Shown piece by piece: positions 24,868-33,100 of a DNA stretch of 64,000 nucleotides (position 1 is the first letter of the stretch; the number at the start of each line of letters is the position of its first letter). The notes below the pieces were generated by a model that worked only from the letters and a program-made list of their open reading frames with translations, ran no database searches and was not told the DNA's origin. The DNA is taken from positions 28,288-92,287 of the forward strand of contig JACPOB010000018.1 of the NCBI GenBank assembly GCA_016185145.1, in the 5' to 3' direction. This stretch comes from Rhodospirillales bacterium. GTDB taxonomy: Bacteria > Pseudomonadota > Alphaproteobacteria > Reyranellales > Reyranellaceae. The translations under genes were made by a program, and so were the position numbers.

Positions 24868-25499
24868 AGACCGACAAGCTGATCGACGCCCTGGTCGCCG
24901 ATCGCGTGCCGCGCGGCAAGACGCTGCGCTCAGCGCTTGCCGCTGCGCTGCTGGCAGGCTGCCTCGCGTCGTTCGCCTTCTTCCTCGCGACTCTCGGCGT
25001 GCGCGCCGACATCGGACCGGCGCTCGGCACCTGGCGGTTCGAGCTCAAGGTCGGGCTGGTGCTGCTGGCGCTCGGCCTGGCCTTCAGCCTGTGCATCGCG
25101 CTGTCGCGTCCCGTACCGCCCGCGCATCCGGGCCGGCGCCTGCTTCCGCTCGCGGCACTCGCCGCCATCGCGGTCGCGATCGAGCTCTTGGCCCAGCCCA
25201 GCGTCTCCTGGGCAAGCCGGTTGGTCGGCAGCAACGCCCTGGTCTGCCTGATCGCCATACCGACCTTGGCGATCGTGCCGCTGGTCGCGCTGCTGATCAT
25301 CCTGCGCGCCGGTGCTCCCGCGTCGCCTGCGCTCGCCGGCGGTGCCGCCGGATTGCTGGCCGCCGCCGCAGCCGCCGCGCTCTATGCCTTCCACTGCTTC
25401 GACGACTCGCCGCTGTTCGTCGTGACCTGGTACACCCTGGCTGCGATTCCCGTCGTCCTTGTCGGTGCGCTCGCAGGACGCCGGCTGCTGCGCTGGTAG
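24864..25499 (+). CDS. NrsF-like (DUF1109) membrane anti-sigma factor
   Basis: The protein has 211 residues with an N-terminal TDKLIDALVADRVPR segment and six membrane helices (about residues 27-210). The arrangement and the start overlapping the sigma gene are those of NrsF/DUF1109 anti-sigma factors, which hold EcfF at the membrane until a metal signal releases it. A His/Cys-type sensor site (FHCFDDSPLF) lies near the C-terminal helices. Confidence 0.88.
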   Translation: MKTDKLIDALVADRVPRGKTLRSALAAALLAGCLASFAFFLATLGVRADIGPALGTWRFELKVGLVLLALGLAFSLCIALSRPVPPAHPGRRLLPLAALAAIAVAIELLAQPSVSWASRLVGSNALVCLIAIPTLAIVPLVALLIILRAGAPASPALAGGAAGLLAAAAAAALYAFHCFDDSPLFVVTWYTLAAIPVVLVGALAGRRLLRW

Positions 25500-25693
25500 A
25501 GACCTGTCTGCAAGCTGTTCGCACGATTTCGGATCGCGAAGCTGTCGCAACTCCCGGAATGACGCGCGGACTGCGTCACGATGCGCAAGACGGTCCGCGC
25601 ATTGCGCTGGCTGGGCGAACGAGCCGAAGGCATTGTTCGGTGCCTTCCCGGTACGGGAGACACGTGTAAACTGCACAAAGGCTGCACGACGCC

Positions 25694-26140
25694 ATGCCGC
25701 CACTTGCAACGCTTCCGTTCGCCGCGCTTGCCGAGAAGTCCGGCGTCGACATCGAAACGCTGGCAACCTACGAACGCCTCGGGCTGCTGTCGAAGCCACG
25801 CCGCCCGGCAAATGGTTTGATCCTCTATCCCGCCGACGAAGACCGGCGCGTCACCTTCATCAAGCGGTCGTTCGAGCTCGGCTTCTCGGCCGAGGCGATT
25901 CACGAAATGGTCAGTCTCGGGCGTGGAAAGCAGAAGAGCTGCCAGGAGATCTATGCGATCGCCGAACGACAGCTCGCCGACATTCGCCGCCGCCTCGACG
26001 ACCTCGCGCGCATCGAACGCACGCTGGCGCCGCTGGTCGAGAGCTGCCCGCGCCGGGGCAACGTCGCCGATTGCATCATCGTGAACGCGCTGTCGCATAC
26101 GTCGACGAAATCACGGGCCGTCCCGGAGCGGAAAGGCTGA
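25694..26140 (+). CDS. MerR-family metal-responsive regulator with a mercury-type cysteine triad
   Basis: The protein has 148 residues: an N-terminal winged-helix MerR domain (VDIETLATYERLGLLSKPRR), a dimer helix (residues 84-118) and cysteines at 83, 118 and 127. These match the Hg(II) ligands Cys82, Cys117 and Cys126 of Tn501 MerR in spacing, including the CPRRGNVADC segment against CHARRGNVSC. No mer transport or reductase genes are nearby. It lies 194 nt after the anti-sigma gene. It could sense mercury or another soft metal and act elsewhere. Confidence 0.88.
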   Translation: MPPLATLPFAALAEKSGVDIETLATYERLGLLSKPRRPANGLILYPADEDRRVTFIKRSFELGFSAEAIHEMVSLGRGKQKSCQEIYAIAERQLADIRRRLDDLARIERTLAPLVESCPRRGNVADCIIVNALSHTSTKSRAVPERKG

Positions 26141-26165
26141 CGAATAGGCCAACCCGCGCCGGACC

Positions 26166-26546
26166 ATGCCGTTGTATTGGACGATCGATTCCAGGCAGAG
26201 TCTCGTCACCATCACCTGCGAGGGTGACGTGACGCGCTCCGCTCTCGTCGAGTACCTCGATGTGGTGGAGGGTGCGGGCGCGCTCAGCTACCGCAAGCTG
26301 TTCGACGCTACGGACTTCCAGACGTCCATGACCGCGCTCGACATGCTCGAGATCGGCGCACGGTTTCGCATTTACCACACTCGACCGATCGGTCCTCTGG
26401 CTATCGTCCTGCCGCCGGACAAGGCCGACTTGTTCGCGCGCGTGCTGGGCATTCTCGCCGCCGCCGACAGACCGATGCGTGTCTTCGACCGCCTTGCGCC
26501 GGCGCGGCGTTGGATCGAGAGCCTCGCGGCCGGCGTCGGCAAATAG
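26166..26546 (+). CDS. Unknown STAS-like protein, paralogue of the convergent gene at 26559
   Basis: The protein has 126 residues, beginning MPLYWTIDSRQSLVTITCEG. It is soluble, alpha/beta in character, with segments GALSYRKLFDATDF and LPPDKADLFARVLGILAAAD shared with the neighbouring gene. The opening beta hairpin and the xYRKLxD motif recall STAS/SpoIIAA-like proteins of unknown role. It starts 26 nt after the MerR-family gene and could be cotranscribed with it. Confidence 0.7.
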   Translation: MPLYWTIDSRQSLVTITCEGDVTRSALVEYLDVVEGAGALSYRKLFDATDFQTSMTALDMLEIGARFRIYHTRPIGPLAIVLPPDKADLFARVLGILAAADRPMRVFDRLAPARRWIESLAAGVGK

Positions 26547-26558
26547 AGCGGAATCCGA

Positions 26559-26975
26559 TCAGATGATCGTTGAAGCAGCCGGAACCGTCAGGCTGTCGAG
26601 CCAGCGCCTGGCGGCCGCCACGCTCTTGAACAGCCGCAGCGGCCTTTTGGCCGACGCCAGGATGCCGATGAGCCGCGCCACCAGGGTCGGCGCATCGTCC
26701 GGCTCGCCGCCCCGCGGCATGTCGCCAGGCAGGACGATCGCCACGGCGCCGACCGAGCCGGCATGCAGGCTTCGCACCTTCGCGCCGATGGCCAACAGGT
26801 CGATCGGGCTCAGGGCGAACCTGCCAGCCCTCGCATCAACGAGCTTGCGGTAGGCCACGGCCTTCGCACCGATCACGGCGTCCAGCATATCGTCGATCTC
26901 GGCCCGCGTGACCGGGCCCTCGGCCGTTATGACGACCAGCTGCGTCCGCGAATCGATGAACCAATGGAGCCCCAC
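26559..26975 (-). CDS. Unknown STAS-like protein, paralogue of the convergent gene at 26166
   Basis: The protein has 138 residues, beginning MGLHWFIDSRTQLVVITAEG. Shared with the 26166 gene are the IDSRxxLVxIT opening, AVAYRKLVDARAG, AIVLPGD, IGILASAKRPLRLF and a C-terminal AARRWLDSL. The two genes are convergent with only 12 nt between them. The function is unknown. Confidence 0.7.
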   Translation of the reverse strand: MGLHWFIDSRTQLVVITAEGPVTRAEIDDMLDAVIGAKAVAYRKLVDARAGRFALSPIDLLAIGAKVRSLHAGSVGAVAIVLPGDMPRGGEPDDAPTLVARLIGILASAKRPLRLFKSVAAARRWLDSLTVPAASTII

Positions 26976-27324
26976 CGCGTCACTGTACTCAAATTCATTT
27001 GCCAGAAATAATAACTTAGGTTTTCATCGTTATTGAACGCACAAGGGCCACTGGACGAGAACGGCGACTGTCGCGCATGTCGCTATTCATGCGCCATGGC
27101 CCAGCCGCCGCTGGCGCCGAATAAGAAAGGTGACACAATGACTTGGACATTGACTCTCTGGCAGGAAGCGAGCTCGATCCGGCTCCTGGACTGCTGCCTC
27201 TGTCGAACGTCGATCCGCAACCACCTGGGGCTCCAGTGACTCACCGCGAATCTGCGTGGAATCCGTCATAAACCCGCCGGAATCCGTGGGCGATATGGGG
27301 GTCTCAAAGCAACAACGGAAGGCC
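26976..27324. other. Gap before the SrfA-like operon; only a possible small frame
   Basis: The 349 nt start with AT-rich sequence (about 26985-27030) that could hold promoters for both flanking transcripts. A 33-codon frame at 27138-27239 (MTWTLTLWQEASSIRLLDCC) has an AAGAAAGG site seven bases before its ATG and could be a leader peptide, but nothing confirms this. No other gene is recognised. Confidence 0.4.
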
Positions 27325-28587
27325 ATGGGCGAGCGCCCCACTCTGATTCTCACGACACGATTGGGCGTACGGCCATTGGGCGTACGCGGCGACGCCCTCC
27401 ACAACGTGGCGGGGCAGTTGCTGGCCGTCATCCGCCGTCGCCTGGGCGAGGGACCTGCCAACTTGCTGGCCGAGCCGCAGCTGCGTGAGGGCGGCGACGG
27501 CATCGACTGGTACGCCGCGCGCTCGGGCGAGGTCCGCCGTTTCGCTGAGCTCAACGAGAGCGAGCGCGCCGCCGCCCTGGAGACGGTGGAGACCCGTCTC
27601 GCCGCCATCCGCTCCCTGGGTGCGGTGCTGCAGGAATCGACGGGCAGCGAAGAGGCGCGCCTGATCGGCCGCTCGCTCGAGCTTGCGACGGCGCGGCCGT
27701 CCGACGACTTCATCTTCCTGGTCGACGGCGAGCCGGTGATCGCGGCCTGGGGCTACGAGGCCGACGCCGTTGCAGGCCTCGCTCCCTTCGTGCCGCCGCC
27801 GGTGCCGGCCCCGGCGCGGCCCATGCCGGCGCCGGCGGTGATGGCGAGCGCGCCCGCCGCGCTGCTGCCGGCGCGGCTCGCCTGGGCGCCGTGGCTGAGC
27901 GCGCTGCTGTTCGGCCTGCTGCTCCTGTTGCTGCTGCTGATCACGTCGTGGCTGTTGCGCGCCTGCGCGCCGGTCGATCCCTCGCTCAATATCGCGACGC
28001 TCGAGACGCCTGCTCCGCCCGCGCCCGAGCCGCCGCCCGATCCCACGCCGCTCCTGAAGGCCTCCCTCGATTCGGAGGAGGCCGACCAGAACAAGCTCAA
28101 GGCCGAGCTCGCCGCTCTCGAAGCCGAGCTCAAGGACAAGGTCGAGCAGTGCAAGCCGATCGAGCCGCCGAAGCCGCCGCCCCCACCACCACCGCCGCCG
28201 GTGGCCAAGGCGCCTCCGCCGCCGCCACCGCCACCGCAGCAGCAGGCCGCCGCACCGCAGGCGCCGCCGACCAACCGGCCGCCGCCGGGCCAGCTGCCCT
28301 GCAACTGGTCGGGCGATTCGGGCGGCGAGGGCGTCACGCGCAATCGACACTATCTGGGTGACAGGCCCGGCTTCGTGGCGATCAACTACAACCTCTATGT
28401 GAAGCCCGACGACATCAAAGTGGTCTATCGTGGCCAGGTCATCGCCGGCACCGGTGGGCCGCGCAGCGGACGCGGCGGCTTTGGCTTCGAGTGGAGGCCG
28501 GTCGCCGGGGATTATTCGGTCGACGTCATCGTAACAGGTGAGATGTGGGGTACGCGCTGGACGTACGCCATGGTCTGCCCCCGCTGA
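27325..28587 (+). CDS. SrfA-like membrane protein 1 (polyproline linker)
   Basis: The protein has 420 residues. A soluble N-terminal domain (about 1-165) contains GIDWYAARSGEVRRFAELNE and FLVDGEPVIAAWGYEA; one membrane helix lies at about 187-212; a coiled coil (about 250-275) and a long polyproline run (about 277-325) follow; the C-terminal domain (about 330-420) has cysteines at the LPCNWSG and MVCPR segments. Start chosen by alignment with the next gene (MGERPTLILTTRLGVRPLGV against MAAGPLLVSEPLQRYRALGL); a GTG 23 codons upstream is less likely. It is the first gene of the SrfABC-like operon. Confidence 0.75.
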   Translation: MGERPTLILTTRLGVRPLGVRGDALHNVAGQLLAVIRRRLGEGPANLLAEPQLREGGDGIDWYAARSGEVRRFAELNESERAAALETVETRLAAIRSLGAVLQESTGSEEARLIGRSLELATARPSDDFIFLVDGEPVIAAWGYEADAVAGLAPFVPPPVPAPARPMPAPAVMASAPAALLPARLAWAPWLSALLFGLLLLLLLLITSWLLRACAPVDPSLNIATLETPAPPAPEPPPDPTPLLKASLDSEEADQNKLKAELAALEAELKDKVEQCKPIEPPKPPPPPPPPPVAKAPPPPPPPPQQQAAAPQAPPTNRPPPGQLPCNWSGDSGGEGVTRNRHYLGDRPGFVAINYNLYVKPDDIKVVYRGQVIAGTGGPRSGRGGFGFEWRPVAGDYSVDVIVTGEMWGTRWTYAMVCPR

Positions 28588-28610
28588 GAAGAGAGTGTTG
28601 AGGATCCGAG

Positions 28611-30095
28611 ATGGCTGCTGGTCCCCTCCTCGTCAGTGAACCGCTGCAGCGCTATCGGGCGCTGGGCCTGGCGGGCGACCCGGTGTGGCGCGCCGCGGGC
28701 CAGTTGCGTGCGGCCATCACCCAGCGCCTGTCGCGCCGGCACGCCGACCTGCTCGCGATCCCCGAGGTCGATCCGACCGGCCGGCGCATCGACTGGTACG
28801 CGCCGTTCGAAGGCCGGTCGCGCAAGCTTTCCGAGCTTGACGACAGCGAGCGCCAAGCGGTCCTGAACGAAGTCCATCGCCTGCATGGCGAGATCACCGG
28901 TCTCGCCGATTCGATGGACGAGCCGCAGCGCTCGACCGCCGAACGCAACTTCGCCCGCCTGCTGCGCCATGCCCTGACCGCGCCGGGCGAGGACACGCTC
29001 TACGTCGTCGACGGCAAGCCGGTCATGACCTTCTGGGGCTTCTCGGCCGACGCCAACCTGCCGGGCATCTTCCTGGCGAGCCCGCCCGTAACGCCGCGGC
29101 CGGCGGTTGCCGCGCAGCCGATACCCCAAGCGGTGATGGCCTCCGCGCCTGCCGTCGTCGCCGCTGGCACGCGCTCGGTGTGGTGGCAATGGCTGCTGCT
29201 CGCCGTGCTGCTGCTGCTGTTGCTGGCGCTGCTCGCCTGGCTCGTGCGGCCCTATCTGCCGCGCCTGGAACCGTGGCTCGAAGCCGAGGCGCGCGACCGG
29301 GCGCTCAGCCTCGCGGTGCGCCAGCCGCTCGAGCTGCAGAAGGCGCGCTCCGATACCCTGCAGCAGGAGAACGAGAACCTGCGGCTCGAGCTCGCCCGTC
29401 TCACCGACGAGGCGTCGCGCCGCGGCGCCGATTGCGCAGCCGCCGTCGTCGTGCCGGGCGGTGTCGTCGTCGCCGACTCCACCGCGCCGATCGAGCGCGG
29501 CGCCGCGCCGGACGCTCAAGCCGGCGGACCGGACGTCAACGTGGCCGACAAAGGTGCCGATAAGGGTGGCGCAGGCAAGGACCAGCCGCAGGACAAGGGT
29601 CCCGACGACAAGAACGTCGACAAGGGCAACATGAAGGGCCCTGACGACAAGAGCCCTCAGGACAAGAGCGGCAACGACAAGAACATGGCCGGCAAGGACG
29701 CGCCCAAGAAGGACGAACCCAAACCCATGACCGTGCCGCCCGAGGCCAAGCAGAAGGGCGACCTCGCCTTCCTCAAAGGCGACTGGCGCTCGCGCACCGG
29801 CCTTGCGACGGCCACCGGCGAGCGCGACCTCAGGCCCAACTACAATCTTGACGACAAGGGCAAGGGCAAAGTCACCTTCGTGCAGAAGAACGGCACGACC
29901 TGCGAGGCGCCGGCCGAGGCGCGCTGGGACGGCTCCAAGCTCGTCATCGAGGAAAAGGCCAATCCCAAGTGCGCCGACGGCAAGACCTACGCCCGCAATA
30001 CGGTAAACTGCGAAGTCGGGCAGGACGGCGTGGCCAAGTGCACCGGGAGTCAACCGGGTGACAAGCGCAGCTACAACGTCCAGTTCGGCCGTTGA
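28611..30095 (+). CDS. SrfA-like membrane protein 2 (Lys/Asp-rich linker)
   Basis: The protein has 494 residues with the same plan as the preceding gene: an N-terminal domain (RIDWYAPFEGRSRKLSELDD, YVVDGKPVMTFWGFSAD), a membrane helix at about 190-212, a coiled coil at about 240-265, a charged repeat linker rich in DK (about 305-385) and a C-terminal domain with four cysteines (TTCEAPAEA, PKCADGKT, VNCEVG, AKCTGS). It matches the SrfA family, which accompanies SrfB and SrfC. The C-terminal domain differs from that of the first copy, so the pair may present different periplasmic parts. Confidence 0.8.
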   Translation: MAAGPLLVSEPLQRYRALGLAGDPVWRAAGQLRAAITQRLSRRHADLLAIPEVDPTGRRIDWYAPFEGRSRKLSELDDSERQAVLNEVHRLHGEITGLADSMDEPQRSTAERNFARLLRHALTAPGEDTLYVVDGKPVMTFWGFSADANLPGIFLASPPVTPRPAVAAQPIPQAVMASAPAVVAAGTRSVWWQWLLLAVLLLLLLALLAWLVRPYLPRLEPWLEAEARDRALSLAVRQPLELQKARSDTLQQENENLRLELARLTDEASRRGADCAAAVVVPGGVVVADSTAPIERGAAPDAQAGGPDVNVADKGADKGGAGKDQPQDKGPDDKNVDKGNMKGPDDKSPQDKSGNDKNMAGKDAPKKDEPKPMTVPPEAKQKGDLAFLKGDWRSRTGLATATGERDLRPNYNLDDKGKGKVTFVQKNGTTCEAPAEARWDGSKLVIEEKANPKCADGKTYARNTVNCEVGQDGVAKCTGSQPGDKRSYNVQFGR

Positions 30096-30127
30096 CACCA
30101 CGGATTTGTGCCACACTTTGACCTGAC

Positions 30128-33094
30128 ATGAGCGACCTCGCCCGCCTGCCGAGCTATCCCAGCCCGACGACGCTGATCGCCCGTTCGGGCATCCAGTTCC
30201 TCGATTTCGGGTTCGACCCCGTGCGCCTGAAGGTGCGCGAATGGGGCTTCCATGACACCGCATCCACCAAGGCCGTCGACGACCTGGTGCAGCTCGACTT
30301 CGACGAGGTGCGCGGCCAGTACGAGGTGGTCGAGAACGGCCGCCGCCGCGCCGCCGAGCCCAACCTCGTGGTCACCGCCAAGGACGCGCTGGCGCCCTTT
30401 CTCGACAAGTGGGTGCCGGTCCCCTTCCTGCAGGTGCGCCCCAACAACCAGTTCCGCGAAGGCCCGGCCGACTGGGCGCGCGTGCGCGTGGTCGATCTCG
30501 AGTCACGCTATGGCGCGGGCTATCGCGACGAGCAGGGCAACCGCTATCGCTGCGTGCTCGCCTTCGACACCGGCCTGATCGCCGAGGCCGAGGGCCGGGC
30601 CTATCTCGCCCCCTCGCCCAAGGACGTGACCTCGGGCGCGCTGTTTGCGCTGGCGCCTCAGCAGCGCGCCAACCACTGGCTGCTGCGCCAGAGCTGGATG
30701 ACGCAGTGGCTGGAGGAGCTGTTCCGCGAGCTCCATCCGCGCGCCACGCTCGAGGAGATCGAAGGCGACATCAAGCAGAAGCCGCAGGAGTCGGTCGCCC
30801 GCTATCTCGCCTTCCTCGGCCTTCTGGCCGGCGCGGTGCACTTCCCGCCGATCAAGCTGGTCGGCGACGCCGAGCGGCCGGGCCGCGGCGCCATCGAGGT
30901 CGATCTGGTGCTCGACGTCGGCAACTCGCGCACCTGCGGCCTCCTGATCGAGGCGGCGGGCGAGCTCGGCGTCAACCTGAACGACTCCTATGAGCTCGCC
31001 CTGCGCGACCTCTCGCATCCCGAGGTCGTGCACGCCAGGCCATTCGAATCGCGTGTCGAGTTCGCGCAGGCCTGGTTCGGCAAGAACCACTTGTCGCGGC
31101 TGGGCGGCCGCGCCGATGCCTTCGTCTGGCCGACCATGACCCGCGTCGGCCCCGAAGCCACGCGGCTGGCCGCGCGCCGACGCGGCACCGAGGGCAACAC
31201 CGGCATGTCGAGCCCCAAGCGCTATCTGTGGGACGAGGAACCGCAGGCGCGCGAATGGCGCTTCAACATCGCCTATGCCCAGGACCAGACGGCGATGCCG
31301 GCTGCGGCCGGCCCGATGGCCCAGCTCGTCAACCAGAAGGGCGAGCCGCTGCACCTGGTCGAGCCCGAGGCCGACAGCGCCGACCATCTGCCGGTGTTCG
31401 AGCCGCTCTACTCGCGCTCGTCGATCATGACCTTCGTGCTGTCGGAGGTCCTGCTGCAGGCGCTGACCCTCATGAACTCGCCGCAGCAGCGCGGCCGCCG
31501 CGCCCATGCCGAGACGCCGCGCCGGCTGCGCCGCATCGTGCTCACCCTGCCGACCGGCATGCCGCTCGCCGAGCGGTTGATCTTCCGCAAGCGCGCCGAA
31601 GCGGCACGCGATCTCGTCTGGATGATGCTGGGCTGGAAGCTCGACGATCCCGCCGCGCCGGCACCGCGCGTGCTGACCGACTGGGACGAGGCCTCCTGCA
31701 CCCAGCTCGTCTATCTCTACACCGAGGTGGCGCGCAATTTCGGCGGCGATGCCCGCCGCTTCTTCCAGGTCACCGCCAAGCCGCGCGGCAAGCAGTTCGA
31801 CGGCAAGCTCTCGATCGCCAGCATCGACGTCGGCGGCGGCACGACCGACCTCATCGTCAACTGCTACGGCCTCGAAGGCGCCGGCACGTCGGTCACCCTC
31901 TTCCCCGAGCAGAAGTTCCGCGAGGGCTTCAACGTCGCGGGTGACGACATCCTGCTGCGCGTCGTGCAGGGCCATGTCCTGCCGCCGATCGAGGCGGCCA
32001 TGCGCGCCGCCGGCATCGCCAATCCCACCGACCTGATGGCCGAGCTCCTGGGCGGCGATCGCGGCGGCGAGGACGTGATCCAGCGCAATCTGCGCCAGCA
32101 GTTCGCCCTGCAGGTCGCCCATCCCATCGCCCTCGAATTCATGCGCGCCGCCGAGGACTACGACCCGACCTCGGGCGTGGTCGCGGCCGAACCGCGGCCT
32201 TTCGACTCGTTCTTCCCCAACGGCTCCAAGCCGTCCGAGGAAGTCATCACCTTCGTCAACGAAGCGGCGCGCAAGCGCGGCGCCAAGGACTTCGACCTCA
32301 AGGCCACGGTGTTCCCGGTCGAGCTGCCGGGCATCGACAAGACGGTGCGCGCCGAGATGGGCCGCGTGCTGGCGCCCCTGGCCGAGATCGTCCACGCCTA
32401 CGATTGCGACGTGCTGCTGCTGTCGGGCCGGCCTTCGCGCCTGCCCGGCATCAGGGCACTGCTGATGGAGCTGCTGCCGCTGCCGCCCGAGCGCGTGATC
32501 TCTCTGCACGAGTACCGCGTCGGCGCCTGGTATCCCTTCCGCGACGCCCGGCTGCGCGTGGAGGACCCCAAGACCACGGTGGCGGTGGGCGCGATGATCG
32601 CGGCCCTCGCCCAGTCGCAGCTTCCGGACTTCTCCTTCCGCGCCGACCTCCTGCGCTCGCGCAGCATCGCCAAGTTCATCGGCAAGCTCGACGGCGGCGG
32701 CCGCCTGCAGCGCGAGGACCTGGTCTATCGCGACGTCGATCTCGACAATCGCGAGTACGAGCTGCCGGAAATCGCCTTCGAGTTCCGCGGCCCGATGTGG
32801 CTCGGGGCGCGCCAGCTCGACCTGGTGCGCTGGCCGGCGGCGCGGCTCTATGCGCTGGAATTCGCCAGGCCGGAATATGCCGAGCGTCACGCCCGCGAGA
32901 CGCCGTTCAAGATCGCGCTGGCCCGGGTGAAGCCCAAGGACAAGGATTCGGGTGACGTCGAGCGCTTCCGCCTGCGCCAAGTGACCAACCGCGACGGCCG
33001 CGCCGTCGCGCTCGATCGCCTGACGCTTCGACTGCAAACCTTGCCGCGTCGAGAGGGCTACTGGCTCGACACGGGCATGCTCAAGACCGGGTAA
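30128..33094 (+). CDS. SrfB-family protein with actin/Hsp70-type ATPase fold
   Basis: The protein has 988 residues, the family length. Sugar-kinase/Hsp70/actin nucleotide motifs are visible: phosphate 1 LVLDVGNSRTCGLLIE near residue 262, phosphate 2 IASIDVGGGTTDLIVNCYG near residue 566 and adenosine motif VLLLSGRPSRLPGIRALLME near residue 764. SrfB was named from Salmonella genes under SsrB control and described as a virulence factor; its biochemical role is not established to my knowledge. It lies between the SrfA-like genes and SrfC. The ATPase reading is from motifs. Confidence 0.85.
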   Translation: MSDLARLPSYPSPTTLIARSGIQFLDFGFDPVRLKVREWGFHDTASTKAVDDLVQLDFDEVRGQYEVVENGRRRAAEPNLVVTAKDALAPFLDKWVPVPFLQVRPNNQFREGPADWARVRVVDLESRYGAGYRDEQGNRYRCVLAFDTGLIAEAEGRAYLAPSPKDVTSGALFALAPQQRANHWLLRQSWMTQWLEELFRELHPRATLEEIEGDIKQKPQESVARYLAFLGLLAGAVHFPPIKLVGDAERPGRGAIEVDLVLDVGNSRTCGLLIEAAGELGVNLNDSYELALRDLSHPEVVHARPFESRVEFAQAWFGKNHLSRLGGRADAFVWPTMTRVGPEATRLAARRRGTEGNTGMSSPKRYLWDEEPQAREWRFNIAYAQDQTAMPAAAGPMAQLVNQKGEPLHLVEPEADSADHLPVFEPLYSRSSIMTFVLSEVLLQALTLMNSPQQRGRRAHAETPRRLRRIVLTLPTGMPLAERLIFRKRAEAARDLVWMMLGWKLDDPAAPAPRVLTDWDEASCTQLVYLYTEVARNFGGDARRFFQVTAKPRGKQFDGKLSIASIDVGGGTTDLIVNCYGLEGAGTSVTLFPEQKFREGFNVAGDDILLRVVQGHVLPPIEAAMRAAGIANPTDLMAELLGGDRGGEDVIQRNLRQQFALQVAHPIALEFMRAAEDYDPTSGVVAAEPRPFDSFFPNGSKPSEEVITFVNEAARKRGAKDFDLKATVFPVELPGIDKTVRAEMGRVLAPLAEIVHAYDCDVLLLSGRPSRLPGIRALLMELLPLPPERVISLHEYRVGAWYPFRDARLRVEDPKTTVAVGAMIAALAQSQLPDFSFRADLLRSRSIAKFIGKLDGGGRLQREDLVYRDVDLDNREYELPEIAFEFRGPMWLGARQLDLVRWPAARLYALEFARPEYAERHARETPFKIALARVKPKDKDSGDVERFRLRQVTNRDGRAVALDRLTLRLQTLPRREGYWLDTGMLKTG

Positions 33095-33100
33095 AAGCGT

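Noticed and set aside
27138-27239. A 33-residue frame before the SrfA-like operon as a firm gene
   Set aside because: The ribosome site is fair, but nothing else supports it. It is only mentioned as a possible leader peptide.
29540-29720. The DK-rich coding repeats of SrfA-like protein 2 as a DNA repeat array or CRISPR
   Set aside because: The repeats are short, irregular and in frame. They encode a charged linker and have no spacer structure.
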